10,786 nt of DNA from Saccoglossus kowalevskii (GCF_000003605.2 NW_003142803.1:257119-267904), one strand, 5' to 3'; counted from the first letter of the stretch, positions 1-7,970 are shown. Program-made: numbers and translations. Notes: a model not told the origin generated them from the letters alone.

Positions 1-2
1 GT

Positions 3-1499
3 TGGCACCTTGGTCTTTTATATAAACTTCACAAAAACAGGAAATCTCAGGAAAATTTCACAACATAATTAAATCTATTTATCAGAATGCCACTGGCTGT
101 ATTAAACTAAAAGGTGGTTGAACTGCTAGCTTTCCAATTCAAAGGGGTATCAGACAGGAAGATGGTTTAAGCCCACCCTTTTTCAATCTTTTCATTAATG
201 ATATCAAATGTCAGATAGAATCATCCAATAATGAACCTTTTTTACTTTTAGACAATCATTTGTCATGTTTGATGTATGCGGATGACCTCCTATCACAGTC
301 TAAAAATGGTCTGCAAAATGCAATACGTACAGTGTAAACATACTGCAAACAATGAAAACTAGATATCAATGTGTCAAAATCAAAAATTATCATTTTTAAC
401 AAGCCAGGTAAAATACTAAGTAAGTTCAGATTTCAAATTAATAGCCAAAAATTGGAAAACGTCTCATCATACACTTACCTCAGTGTTAAAATCAATGCTA
501 CTTGAAAACCGAACAGAGCTCAAGAAGACCTTAGTCATAGAGCAATGAAGGCACTTTTACTCTATGTAGACCCAAATATTCCAATCAAAACATATCTGAA
601 ATTGTTTGATGATATGGTTAAACCAATTTACTCTACTGTTAGTGAAATCTGGACAAGTGATATTATTAACATGCGCTCTACAGACTTGTTTAAACAATCC
701 TTGCCCATGGAAAAATTAGATCACAAAATGTGTAAGTACCTACTACAAGTAAACTGTAAAGCTACAAACTTGGCATGTTCTCTTGAATTGGGAAGATATC
801 CGCTTATCATCTCACGTATCAAAAGTATGATTAATTACTTGCTGAAAATAAAACATATAGATGAAAACACTCTGATCTCTGAGGCCTATACCCTTGGCAC
901 CAATTTGGACAAAGAAAACGTCAGTAATTGGACCACAGGCATCAACAAATTATTGAACCTTTTAGAAATTAGCGATGTTTGCGAAAAAATCAGTAATAAT
1001 ATTATCCCATTAGCTACCAAAAAACTAAAAAATATGTTTGAAAAATACTTCACAAAAACAATGCATAATGACAATAAAGGCACTAGTCACAAAAATAAAC
1101 TACGTACCTACATACAGCTGAAGACTGGTTTTACACTTGAAAAATATCTTGAAATTATTAAAAAAAAACATTTACAGATCATCTATGGCTAAACTGAGGA
1201 TAAGTGCCCACATACTTCAGACTGAAGTTGGGCGATATCACAACATAGATATCTTAAATAGAACATGCCCTGTCTGTGACTCCAATGAAATTGAAGATGA
1301 AGAACACTTCCTCTTTAATTGTAATCTGTACAAATCTGAAAGAGATGCTTTGTTTGAAAACGTAAACTTATCCGGTAATCTGAAAGCATTTCTCAACAAA
1401 AATTCTAAAACTGTCCAAGCAATTGCCAAGTTCATCAGCGACTGTTTCACTAAAAAAGAGAACTTCATGAAAAGCAATTTACCAGCTGCCTCAAAATAA
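3..1499 (+). pseudogene. Broken LINE ORF2: reverse transcriptase with C-terminal zinc knuckle
   Basis: When intact, this protein copies the element RNA into DNA at a nicked target site. Reading runs in one frame from 3 to about 35, shifts, then continues in the frame of base 44 to about 1165. Visible RT motifs are GIRQEDGLSP at 146-175, FNLFINDI at 182-205, and LMYADD at 269-286 with both catalytic aspartates kept. Next come a K-x-K-x-x-x-x-F-N segment near 371-400 and a YLSVKIN segment near 475-496. In-frame stops lie at 119-121 (TGA), 335-337 (TAA), 353-355 (TGA) and 503-505 (TGA). After 505 the frame stays open to 1192, giving 215 residues from the ATG at 545. A second frame change near the nine-A run at 1160-1168 moves the homology to the frame of 1137-1499. 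That frame carries AKLRISAH, then CPVC...H...C (C-x2-C-x9-H-x4-C, 1266-1322), then an acidic and lysine-rich end. The endonuclease domain would lie left of the window. The two open pieces are fragments of one former ORF, not separate genes. Confidence 0.92.
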
Positions 1500-1678
1500 C
1501 ACCAAGGTAATTATATAATAATATTTTCACAGTATTACTATTTATTTTACTATATTTTTTAGTATTATTTTTATTATTCCTTATGTATTTTATTGTTTCT
1601 TATATCCGTATTATATTCTAATCTAGATCTCAGAGGGATACGATATCAATAAACTTTAAGGTTGTTATTATTATTATT
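1500..1678 (+). repeat. LINE 3' UTR with AATAAA and (TTA)n tail
   Basis: A very AT-rich stretch follows the ORF2 stop. AATAAA stands at 1648-1653, 11 bases before a GTT-GTT start (1661) that leads into four perfect TTA units plus TT (1665-1678). The tail marks the 3' end of the insertion. The matching target-site duplication cannot be checked because the 5' end is outside the window. Confidence 0.8.
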
Positions 1679-1900
1679 GCAACTACAATTTGTGTTGCAA
1701 ATACTCCTTACCATAATTTGCGAGTGAAAAAAAAACATATCTCTCCAACCAGTTGACCTCATAGTCTGTGAACTACAGAGAAGAATAATTCAACTCACCG
1801 TGTTATCCCTAGTATGACCAAGCATACAGCGATCCACATAGAAATGAAAATAAAATAGATAAATTAAGATTTGTCTATGAGGTGATTATCCAACGTCACG
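1679..1900. other. Spacer with no recognisable gene
   Basis: Directly at the LINE 3' end there is an inverted repeat, TTGCAAC at 1677-1683 and GTTGCAA at 1694-1700 (7-bp arms, 10-nt loop). A run of nine A lies near 1728-1736. Nothing else is recognisable before the direct repeat at 1901. Confidence 0.6.
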
Positions 1901-1933
1901 GCATTCAGTTGTTTACACAAATATTTGATACAT
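1901..1933 (+). repeat. Left copy of imperfect direct repeat flanking an insertion
   Basis: It begins GCATTCAGTTGTTT and matches 2385-2416 at 29 of 33 aligned positions (three mismatches, one gap), with the first 14 bases identical. The two copies bound the minus-strand insertion 1934-2384. They read as an old, long target-site duplication, although 33 bp is longer than usual for target-primed reverse transcription. Confidence 0.65.
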
Positions 1934-2100
1934 TTTTTAAATAGTTTATTTGTGCCAGGCGACATTTTCGGACTTTAAATGTCACTGTTGTCTCTCCTGA
2001 CTTTTTTTGTATGTGCAAATTGCAAGTGCTAGTGCTGACACATTTTGCCACAGAAGTCATATTCATGTTTGGGACTACATGACAGGGCTGTGTGGCCATC

Positions 2101-2356
2101 TCTCTATCAAATGGCAATTTTAATGCGCTATCCTGGCGTCAAACCAGGCTCGGTCCACCAAGGTTCCCCCAAAATTGCATTCGTTAGTGAATGAATCTCG
2201 GCCAGTCGAAATGGTCTTCCCATTGAGTCCGTGGCACACTCACCCAGGGCAGGGGTCGACCCTTTTGATGTTCAGCCTAAGGCCTAAGGTAGGATTTAAA
2301 CTTGGGTCTACCGGTCATGAGTCTGATGCGACAGTCACTAGGCTACCAGTGACCGG
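2101..2356 (-). repeat. tRNA-derived SINE (head plus body)
   Basis: On the minus strand an A-box-like TAGCCTAGTGAC starts at 2345, an anticodon-loop-like CTCATGA starts at 2321, and a B-box-like AGTTTAAATCC starts at 2302. The offsets are 24 and 43 bases, exactly those of a tRNA read from position 8. The loop CTCATGA and the stem before it resemble elongator tRNA-Met. The B box differs from GGTTCGANTCC by G-to-A and C-to-T changes, as expected from CpG decay. The acceptor ends do not pair, so this is not a functional tRNA gene. Downstream lies a GC-richer body with a GCGCATTAAAATTGCC-like segment (about 2129-2114), which resembles LINE-shared SINE tails. No known SINE family is assigned. Confidence 0.75.
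2292..2345 (-). promoter_or_regulatory. Relict RNA polymerase III type 2 promoter (A and B boxes) of the SINE
   Basis: A box at 2345-2334 and B box at 2302-2292 on the minus strand, with start-to-start spacing of 43 bases. The three altered B-box positions make present transcription unlikely. Confidence 0.6.
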
Positions 2357-2384
2357 TTAATACATAGGCTATTTCGTGATATAT

Positions 2385-2416
2385 GCATTCAGTTGTTTCA
2401 GAAATATTTAATATAT
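2385..2416 (+). repeat. Right copy of imperfect direct repeat
   Basis: Partner of 1901-1933. GCATTCAGTTGTTT is identical in both, then AAATATTT is shared with small differences around it. It lies just upstream, in element orientation, of the SINE-bearing insertion. Confidence 0.65.
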
Positions 2417-2466
2417 AGTCACTCTGCGGCTAAGATCATATTACCATTGAACTCTTAGTCTATTTA

Positions 2467-2511
2467 GGCCGAAACGTCCGCCCTGGCCGAAACTCTTGGC
2501 CGAAACGTCCG
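2467..2511 (+). repeat. Short tandem repeat of GGCCGAAAC units
   Basis: GGCCGAAAC starts at 2467, 2485 and 2498. The outer copies extend to the identical 14-mer GGCCGAAACGTCCG, 31 bases apart, and the middle copy is shorter. The array is GC- and CpG-rich in AT-rich surroundings, which suggests part of a dispersed repeat family. No coding frame is implied. Confidence 0.8.
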
Positions 2512-3177
2512 TCCACCTGTCCACCAATCCTTCTACGGACGCAATCTTAGATTTTGCAGTGTAACATATGGATTTGTAAATTTCTTTTGCAGTTTTGCAG
2601 CTGGAAACACTAAAATTTACATTAGCAAATAATTAACTGACACTTTGCGATCGTGGGAATGGCAACAACGTTCTCATAATACCATTATATACTATAATGT
2701 GCACAATAATTTCACCAAACTTAAAACGTGATTTACAGTGAGTAATCAATATATTTCCCTGAGCATATCTAGCACGACACTGACGACACATATTTCGGTC
2801 ATCAGTGATGTAATGACCCAGGTATTTCCAAAACCACGCTTTTTTTCAACCAGGTTGGTTTCCTCAAGTCAATGTCTATCGGGTATTGTATGGCACATTG
2901 CAGTGACTGTGACACACTGCATGCGTAAGTTCATATCATCTTGCGTACAATAATGTTTATATTACTTTTGGTGCTTTTGTCAGAATGTGGATATATAATT
3001 TGAGCTTTTATAAATAATTTATTCCATAAACATCGGGATATTTTTTAAATAACTATACATATTGGTAAAACTTGGACTCATGTGCATTGGAAACTTTCAG
3101 TATGTTCTCCAACGGAAAAAATAGGATTTATATTACGAAAAATCATTTTGTACGAGTTTACATATTAGCTCCGTTGT
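2512..3177. other. AT-rich region with nothing recognisable
   Basis: Only short, low-complexity open frames occur, such as 2738-2953 on the + strand. Its translation is rich in serine and threonine with no domain, and no splice or promoter signal supports it. No long inverted or direct repeat was seen by eye. Confidence 0.5.
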
Positions 3178-3556
3178 GTCCCGGGCTGTAAAAATGAAAT
3201 AAAATTAATTATTTTTTTCCAGTAGATTTGTGTGATTCTCAAAGAATTGTAAGTGACATCATTGATCGGAGAGAAGAAATGAAATAAAATGTTATTCCAT
3301 GTATAATTTTGTTTCTCATCTGCGCAAGACTTCGGTACTTTGATCATGATACTCCAACGAAAATGCAACTTGGATTTGTTATGCGGCGGGCGGAAACAAA
3401 ATGAAGATAAAAATAATTTTTCTTAGTAATTTTTTGCACTTACAATTCGGCGGGCGCGAGAAATTACGCTGAAATAAAATTTTATTTTAAATTCATTTTC
3501 GGCTCCTGTTCATTCGGCGGGTTCGCGAAACAAGGGATGATAAAAGTCTGGCCTTG
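3178..3556 (+). repeat. Degenerate tandem array with CGGCGGG and TGAAATAAAAT motifs
   Basis: The heptamer CGGCGGG occurs at 3384, 3448 and 3515 (spacings 64 and 67), each time followed by a G/C- then A-rich stretch. The 11-mer TGAAATAAAAT occurs exactly at 3195, 3280 and 3470, with a close variant at 3402. Where both are present, the heptamer precedes the 11-mer by roughly 20 bases. This fits an old minisatellite with a unit near 65-85 bp whose left copies have lost the GC-rich start. The heptamers resemble E2F half-sites, but the unit structure argues for a repeat first. Confidence 0.55.
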
Positions 3557-3583
3557 TCCGTCAACAGTAACATTTTCATATTA

Positions 3584-3830
3584 TTGAAAACCAGTGGCCT
3601 GAGTGATTTGATATTTGGTATACAAGTGCCTTCTGTGGTTCTCTATCATATTTGTGAATTTCATGTTATTATCTCCAATTTCTGGTGAATATTTTAGATA
3701 ATTTTTTGGTCAAAACTGATGTTTTCGACTTCTCCAAAACCGAGTGTACAAGTATCTTGAGTGGCTCTCTGTCGAATTTACTTTTTTGAAAACTATGGTC
3801 CGATTGCTTGAAACCTGAAAAGTAAGAACA
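3584..3830 (+). repeat. Two diverged copies of an interspersed repeat unit
   Basis: TACAAGT starts at 3621 and again at 3747 (period 126). Both copies share the pattern TACAAGT-x2-CTT-x2-GTGG-x-TCTCT-x-TC-x2-ATTT. A second shared block starts TTGAAAAC at 3584 and 3786 and continues with TGG-x-CC and a TTGA-rich stretch. The blocks occur in rotated order, as in a tandem array cut at different points. I judge it part of a larger dispersed repeat; the overlapping short minus-strand frames are not genes. Confidence 0.55.
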
Positions 3831-3849
3831 GTTGGTGGCCCTATATGAA

Positions 3850-3863
3850 ATTGCCATGGCAAC
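3850..3863 (+). promoter_or_regulatory. RFX-type X-box-like palindrome
   Basis: ATTGCCATGGCAAC is one base from the symmetrical RFX site GTTGCCATGGCAAC. An inverted CCAAT box (ATTGGT, 4014-4019) lies about 160 bases to the right. X-box and CCAAT pairs occur in some animal promoters, but no first exon is visible here, so a chance match is quite possible. Confidence 0.25.
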
Positions 3864-4401
3864 AACCATATACACTGCCAGGAATGTTACAAGAAAATTG
3901 CGGTAACTGTAACGGAATAACTAATAACTTTGTTTTGAGGAATTCTACAAGGACAGTGGAACTATTTCGACCGTTTCCGTGGGGATAAATTTCACCGAAA
4001 CACCTTGACTTTGATTGGTCAACAGGTCCAGCTGTGTGATAAGGCATGTCAAATTTAATTTGTAGATTTATTCATTCCTCTTCGCGCATGTACGAGGTGT
4101 GATGTACTGCATGTTCCCGTGTGTCATACTGCCCTCAACGCTATTTATTATAAGTTTTACATGCGTGAGGTGATATCAAGCTGATGTCGGCAGTACGTGT
4201 CGATGTCGAATCGTGTTCCACAAATACCTCAAGATTTGGATGGATTGAAATGTAATTTGTACAGACACGTTTTTGATACAAATCCCCACATAGTAATGAG
4301 GTACTTTGCATAATAATCTGTTTCTTCCATACGTTTGTACAATGCATTGAAAATTTGTTGTTAGTATAGATTAGTATCTGATAAAAATTTATAGTTTCTA
4401 A
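3864..4401. other. Spacer without recognisable gene
   Basis: It contains the inverted CCAAT box at 4014-4019 inside a TTGAC (4005-4009) / GTCAA (4018-4022) inverted pair. Apart from short open frames on the minus strand (3841-4047, 4141-4347) with no recognisable features, nothing is seen. Confidence 0.5.
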
Positions 4402-5319
4402 TTAAGGTAGAGATGCAGGTTCGTGGGCACTTTGAAGTGAATTTTTTTCTTTCTTTTTATTTTCCAAACAGTCTTGGCTATAGACTGTTAAAATTTTGTA
4501 GAATTGTGAATAGTGGAACATACTCAAAAGACGATTTTAAAATATAGATAAAAGGTGCAAACATTCTCTCTTTTGAATGCTTAGCAAGATTTAGCAAGGC
4601 TGTACATAAATAAAAAAGAAACATGGTGAAAAAAAGAAATGACGGGATCTCCATATTATGCACTATATTTAACTTTTTACAAAACGATAATACATTTAAA
4701 TTTGGAACTGTTACAGCCATTTTAATTATTAGCATTAGCAAATTTCTTACCGAGTGAATGGTTATGCAAATTAGCAATTATCTCAGCTTCTCTTTAGTGC
4801 ACATCCCTATCAGAACTTTAAAAACAAATAGCTCCTAGACCTTATGTTTTGAAATTTTCACAAATGATTGACAATGTGTTTATCTTCGAAACATCGTCGG
4901 GGCATTGTTTTTGGTTGAACAGTGTTACAACAATCATACAGACAACTAGCCTGGGTGTTAATTTATGCATAAACTTGAAGTAATGAAATTTGAGCTGCTG
5001 CCCTGCAAAATTGACAACTGGTAGACAGTTTTCAAGACTGCACTTTCTTCATAGTAAACAGATGTACCCATAAACCAATTTTGATAGGGAACAGAAGCAT
5101 GGTTTAGAAGCTATTTTTTTTAAATCACTTTTGACCAAAAAAGCACATTTGTGTGCATATTTCAAACTACAGTGTCCATAAGAAAAAAAAATACTAACAA
5201 ATTTTTAAATTCACGCAATAAGCTTTCCGAAAATATAGTTTTGTGGACAAGAGAGGTCATCTTGGTTTCCTAATTAACTAATTAAAATACCTGTCAGGTA
5301 AACTGCATCTCTATCTTAA
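4402..5319. mobile_element. Possible TTAA-flanked non-autonomous inverted-repeat element
   Basis: The left end is TTAA (4402-4405) then GGTAGAGATGCAGGTT (4406-4421). The right end is AACTGCATCTCTATC (5301-5315) then TTAA (5316-5319). The right end reverse-complements to GATAGAGATGCAGTT, one mismatch and one gap from the left. A TTAA duplication directly outside short terminal inverted repeats is the hallmark of piggyBac-type transposons. The interior of about 890 bp is AT-rich with no transposase; the 99-codon minus-strand frame at 4478-4777 has no transposase motifs. In AT-rich DNA TTAA is common and the repeat is short, so chance is not excluded. Confidence 0.4.
4467..4489. repeat. Hairpin AACAGTCT / AGACTGTT
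   Basis: Perfect 8-bp arms (4467-4474 and 4482-4489) around TGGCTAT. The segment TCTTGGCTATAG spanning arm and loop recurs at 5536-5547, outside the possible transposon. Confidence 0.6.
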
Positions 5320-5368
5320 ACTGTTCATGTTTGCCAAGTTGCCTACTAATACTGATGATTTACTGGAA

Positions 5369-5412
5369 TGAACAAACCATAGACCTTAAAAGACGGTCTA
5401 TGAACAAACTTA
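5369..5412. repeat. Direct repeat and palindrome site, copy A
   Basis: TGAACAAAC occurs at 5369-5377 and 5401-5409, period 32. Between and overlapping lies a palindrome with arms CATAGACC (5378-5385) and GGTCTATG (5395-5402) around a 9-nt loop. It aligns without gaps to 6672-6715. Confidence 0.7.
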
Positions 5413-6074
5413 GTAGTCTCAAACACTAGTACCAAATACTAATAAAAAAGTTTCTGTTTATATCTCAACAGTTTCAATATCAGTAGATGCAACTGCTTGT
5501 GAAGATGCACCATTGAATAATTTATTTTAATCAATCTTGGCTATAGCTAATGTGTATAGACTGGAGATGCACGTTTTGTATATATTTGCATATTTGTAGA
5601 GATGTTGAGTTTCGTTCAGTATATACATATTAATTAGCTAATTTGAATACTAATTATTGGTTTTATAGGTTATGTACGGTGTATCATAATGGTTTGCCCA
5701 AACTTTTTCACCAATACTGGTATAACACCAACTAAACAGACTTCAGACACATTCGGCACTACACGCCCATTTTTGAAGTGAACAGTGAAGTGTATATTTT
5801 GTTTTCTCTCTCCATACTTACATTAAAAGTGCATTGCTTCAAGAAATAGAAATGAATTAATACAACCACACATAACCATGGTGAATTTTAATAGCCTTGA
5901 AGAAACATAAAATAACAGAAACAAAAGAAACTTGAAGGCTAGTTTATAGAGCAAACATGTACGTTGGAAGAAACCAACAAATATTCCCACCTACCCATGC
6001 GTGTAAAAACATAGACAAGTGACAAAACATGTAATGAAACGGATATGTGAAAGTTTGAAAACAGGACATGAATA

Positions 6075-6087
6075 CCCCCCCCCCCCC
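6075..6087 (+). repeat. Homopolymer C13
   Basis: Thirteen C in a row in AT-rich DNA. Similar runs occur at 8892-8900 (C9, after C5 and an A) and 9266-9277 (C12), all on the + strand. Confidence 0.9.
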
Positions 6088-6671
6088 TTTGAAGTATTTT
6101 ACATGTATACCTTTGGCTATATTGCTTCTAAAAATCCTAGTTGAAATGGACATGACATTTGAAAAAGAAACAAAATCTGTAATTTATCATCTGGCGAGTA
6201 ACATAATTACAGAAAAATGAAAACAAAAAAATAAACTACTTATACAACTTTCCATTTCAATTTCAGTAGACTGTACATGCATAAATGGTTTCACTGTTTG
6301 GGCTTTTTAAATTTGTTGGTCCTTTATTTTTTGGCTTTTCGATTTGTTTTCCTTTTTTTTTTAATTTTATAGCTTTTATGTCTACAAAAAGGTCTATTCT
6401 AAAATGAGAAGTTTTCCAACTTGTCCATCATGGAAAGAGTTATGTAAATTTCTAGTCTGGTTTTAATTATTGATGTCAGTTGCACACTGAACTGCTTGCA
6501 CATTCAAACCTTGCGTACACCACAGGAAAAAAAGAATTTGTACATTTGGAAATTTACACAAACAGAGTCGAGTGGTAAACCAAGGAAGATTTTTTTTTGT
6601 TTTTAAGAATTTTAATATCGAATATTCTCCTTCAACATATAGTTGCATACAAGCTGCAATGCAATGCAATT

Positions 6672-6715
6672 TGAGTAAACCTCAGACTAGTAATACTAGT
6701 CTGAGAGTAAACCTA
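6672..6715. repeat. Direct repeat and palindrome site, copy B
   Basis: GAGTAAACCT occurs at 6673-6682 and 6705-6714, period 32. Between and overlapping is a perfect palindrome with 11-bp arms, CTCAGACTAGT (6681-6691) and ACTAGTCTGAG (6695-6705), around AAT. It is the strongest hairpin I found in the window. Confidence 0.8.
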
Positions 6716-7493
6716 AAATAAAACAGTGTCCACTTATCACAAGTGAATCTGACACAAGAAATACTGGTTTTAAAATTTCCTACATGGTACATATATTCCA
6801 TAAATAATCAATTGTATGAAAACTCAAGCAAAAATGAATTCAGACAGACTTACTCAGCAAAATGGACTTTGGGGGGAAAAAACTTGACTGAAAGAGCTAA
6901 AAATAATTTGACTGACTGTGTTTTGTGATTCTAGCATTTCAGTTGATATGCAGTTTTGAACTCTCTTTTTCTTGGCAACATACCACCTCATTTGTATCTC
7001 CAATAGATGCACATGTGACCTAAATAAGTTTGTTTTGGTGGGATTTCAAATACAACAATGTATTTATAGCAGTTACTAACGGGGCATCTATGCAAGGTGT
7101 GTGTGCTTCTAATACAGCAAATACAGTGGTTCAAGTGCACCAAATTACAATGCAACATTGAGGGTTAATGGTGTTCACAGGCAATATCAGGGCTCATTAC
7201 GTACAACTAGATAGTACAGATATGAAATCCTGACCACCATCACCTTACACCCGCCCACTCTGCTCAAAGCATGAAAAGGGAAATTTACAAAACTGCTGAT
7301 GCAATGTACAACACATCAACTCAGAGCACCTCAATTTCCCATCAAACATTTCTATGTAGTTTTAAATAATTTCATTGTGAATTTTGGATTAAGATGGACA
7401 TTATTAATTTAGGTCTTTATCAAAATTTCAGAAAAAATGTGAAAACCAATTGAGGTGGTTTATGTATAGGTACCACAAGTTGACTTCAGTGTC
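6716..7493. other. Spacer without recognisable gene
   Basis: Only short frames occur (for example 6743-6928 on the + strand, asparagine- and lysine-rich from AT-rich DNA). No splice-flanked open segment or repeat pair was recognised. Confidence 0.5.
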
Positions 7494-7682
7494 ATGTAGG
7501 TATAGGTTACAATTTTTTTTATTGTTATTTTTGTTTGTTTATGAATATATTTTTGGTTTTACATGCCTTTATTAAGTTTTTATATATCTTAACTTGATTG
7601 CCGTAACTACTGGGATATGATAGAAAAAAAAATAAAAAAAAAAGTCATATATGAAAAAAAAAAATGGAACCTATACCAACAT
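7494..7682. mobile_element. Small inverted-repeat (MITE-like) element
   Basis: The left end reads ATGTAGGTATAGGTTACAA then a T-run (7494-7520). The right end, reverse-complemented from 7682, reads ATGTTGGTATAGGTTCCA then a T-run (to about 7654). The ends agree at about 24 of 27 positions, with GGTATAGGTT identical, and T-rich DNA faces A-rich DNA inside. The unit is about 190 bp with no coding potential, as expected of a miniature inverted-repeat element. No convincing target-site duplication is visible, so the superfamily is unassigned. A related TGTATAGGTACC lies just left near 7463-7474. Confidence 0.55.
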
Positions 7683-7970
7683 CAGATTTTAATCAAATTG
7701 ACTATGTGTTCAATGGTTTAAGATTGTTGTGGTCATTGTAATCCACTTGTTAACATTTTCACCCTATAAACAGTATGGTAATCGATACATCGTATAGGCC
7801 CAGATAAGAGATCATTACAAATAAGTTACATATGTCAAATGCTTAAAAAGTTCATGAATTGTATCAGATGGGGATGGAGATGGGGGATAAACTGGCACAC
7901 AATGAATCTATCTAAACTATCTCTACACAGAATTGAAAAAAGCTTGTTGTACTTGTATCATGAGATTTGA

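Larger units (their letters stand above)
1..1678 (+). mobile_element. Non-LTR retrotransposon (LINE), 3' half, degenerate
   Basis: This is the 3' part of a LINE, cut by the left window edge inside the reverse transcriptase domain. The order is RT core (from a WH-x-GLLYKL-like segment at base 3), YADD at 275-286, thumb and connection region, a C-terminal CCHC knuckle at 1266-1322, a stop at 1497-1499, a 3' UTR with AATAAA at 1648-1653, and a terminal (TTA)n microsatellite at 1665-1678. A microsatellite tail in place of long poly(A) is known for several LINE clades. I cannot fix the clade: the GxRQ...SPxxFNLFINDI and YADD core with a CCHC end is a type I associate with marine invertebrates and fish, but a database comparison is needed. 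Four in-frame stops and two frame changes show that this copy is dead. Confidence 0.93.
1934..2384 (-). mobile_element. Minus-strand retroposed insertion containing a tRNA-derived SINE
   Basis: This segment of about 450 bp lies between the direct repeats at 1901-1933 and 2385-2416. Read on the minus strand it starts at 2384. It passes through a tRNA-like head (about 2352-2286) and a middle section with a CCTGG/CCAGG stem (2132-2148). It ends with AATAAA (1950-1945) and a short A-run (complement of the T-run 1933-1938) abutting the left direct repeat. Polyadenylation signal, A-rich end and flanking repeat is the expected order for a LINE-mobilised RNA copy. About 30 bases precede the tRNA head inside the repeats, so the copied transcript may have started upstream of the SINE, or the repeat limits are misjudged. 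The middle of the element, where an ORF of 70 codons can be read, is not a gene. Confidence 0.55.
5320..6670. other. AT-rich intergenic or intronic DNA
   Basis: Other than the structured site at 5369-5412, the TCTTGGCTATAG copy at 5536-5547 and a C13 run, I see no gene, RNA gene or element. The minus-strand frames at 5944-6153 and 6463-6669 are short, lack domains, and include homopolymer-encoded residues. A (GCAAT)n stretch lies near 6656-6669. Confidence 0.5.

Noticed and set aside
886-1083. Minus-strand ORF with hydrophobic residues
   Set aside because: It is antisense to the reverse transcriptase frame, with no independent support.
1137-1499. Separate 120-codon gene with a zinc-binding motif
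   Set aside because: It continues the LINE ORF2 after a frame change; the CCHC knuckle is the usual C-terminal part of such proteins.
2286-2356. Functional tRNA-Met gene
   Set aside because: The acceptor ends do not pair and the B box is altered; the sequence continues into a SINE body.
2738-2953. 71-codon + strand ORF
   Set aside because: It is serine/threonine-rich with no domain, no splice support and nothing conserved that I recognise.
4467-4489. Hairpin as a third copy of the 32-bp-period site
   Set aside because: The arms share AGAC/GTCT letters, but there are no flanking direct repeats at the 32-base period.
4478-4777. 99-codon minus-strand ORF as a membrane protein or transposase
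   Set aside because: The hydrophobic, leucine- and phenylalanine-rich composition follows from AT-rich DNA; there is no transposase motif and no start or splice context.
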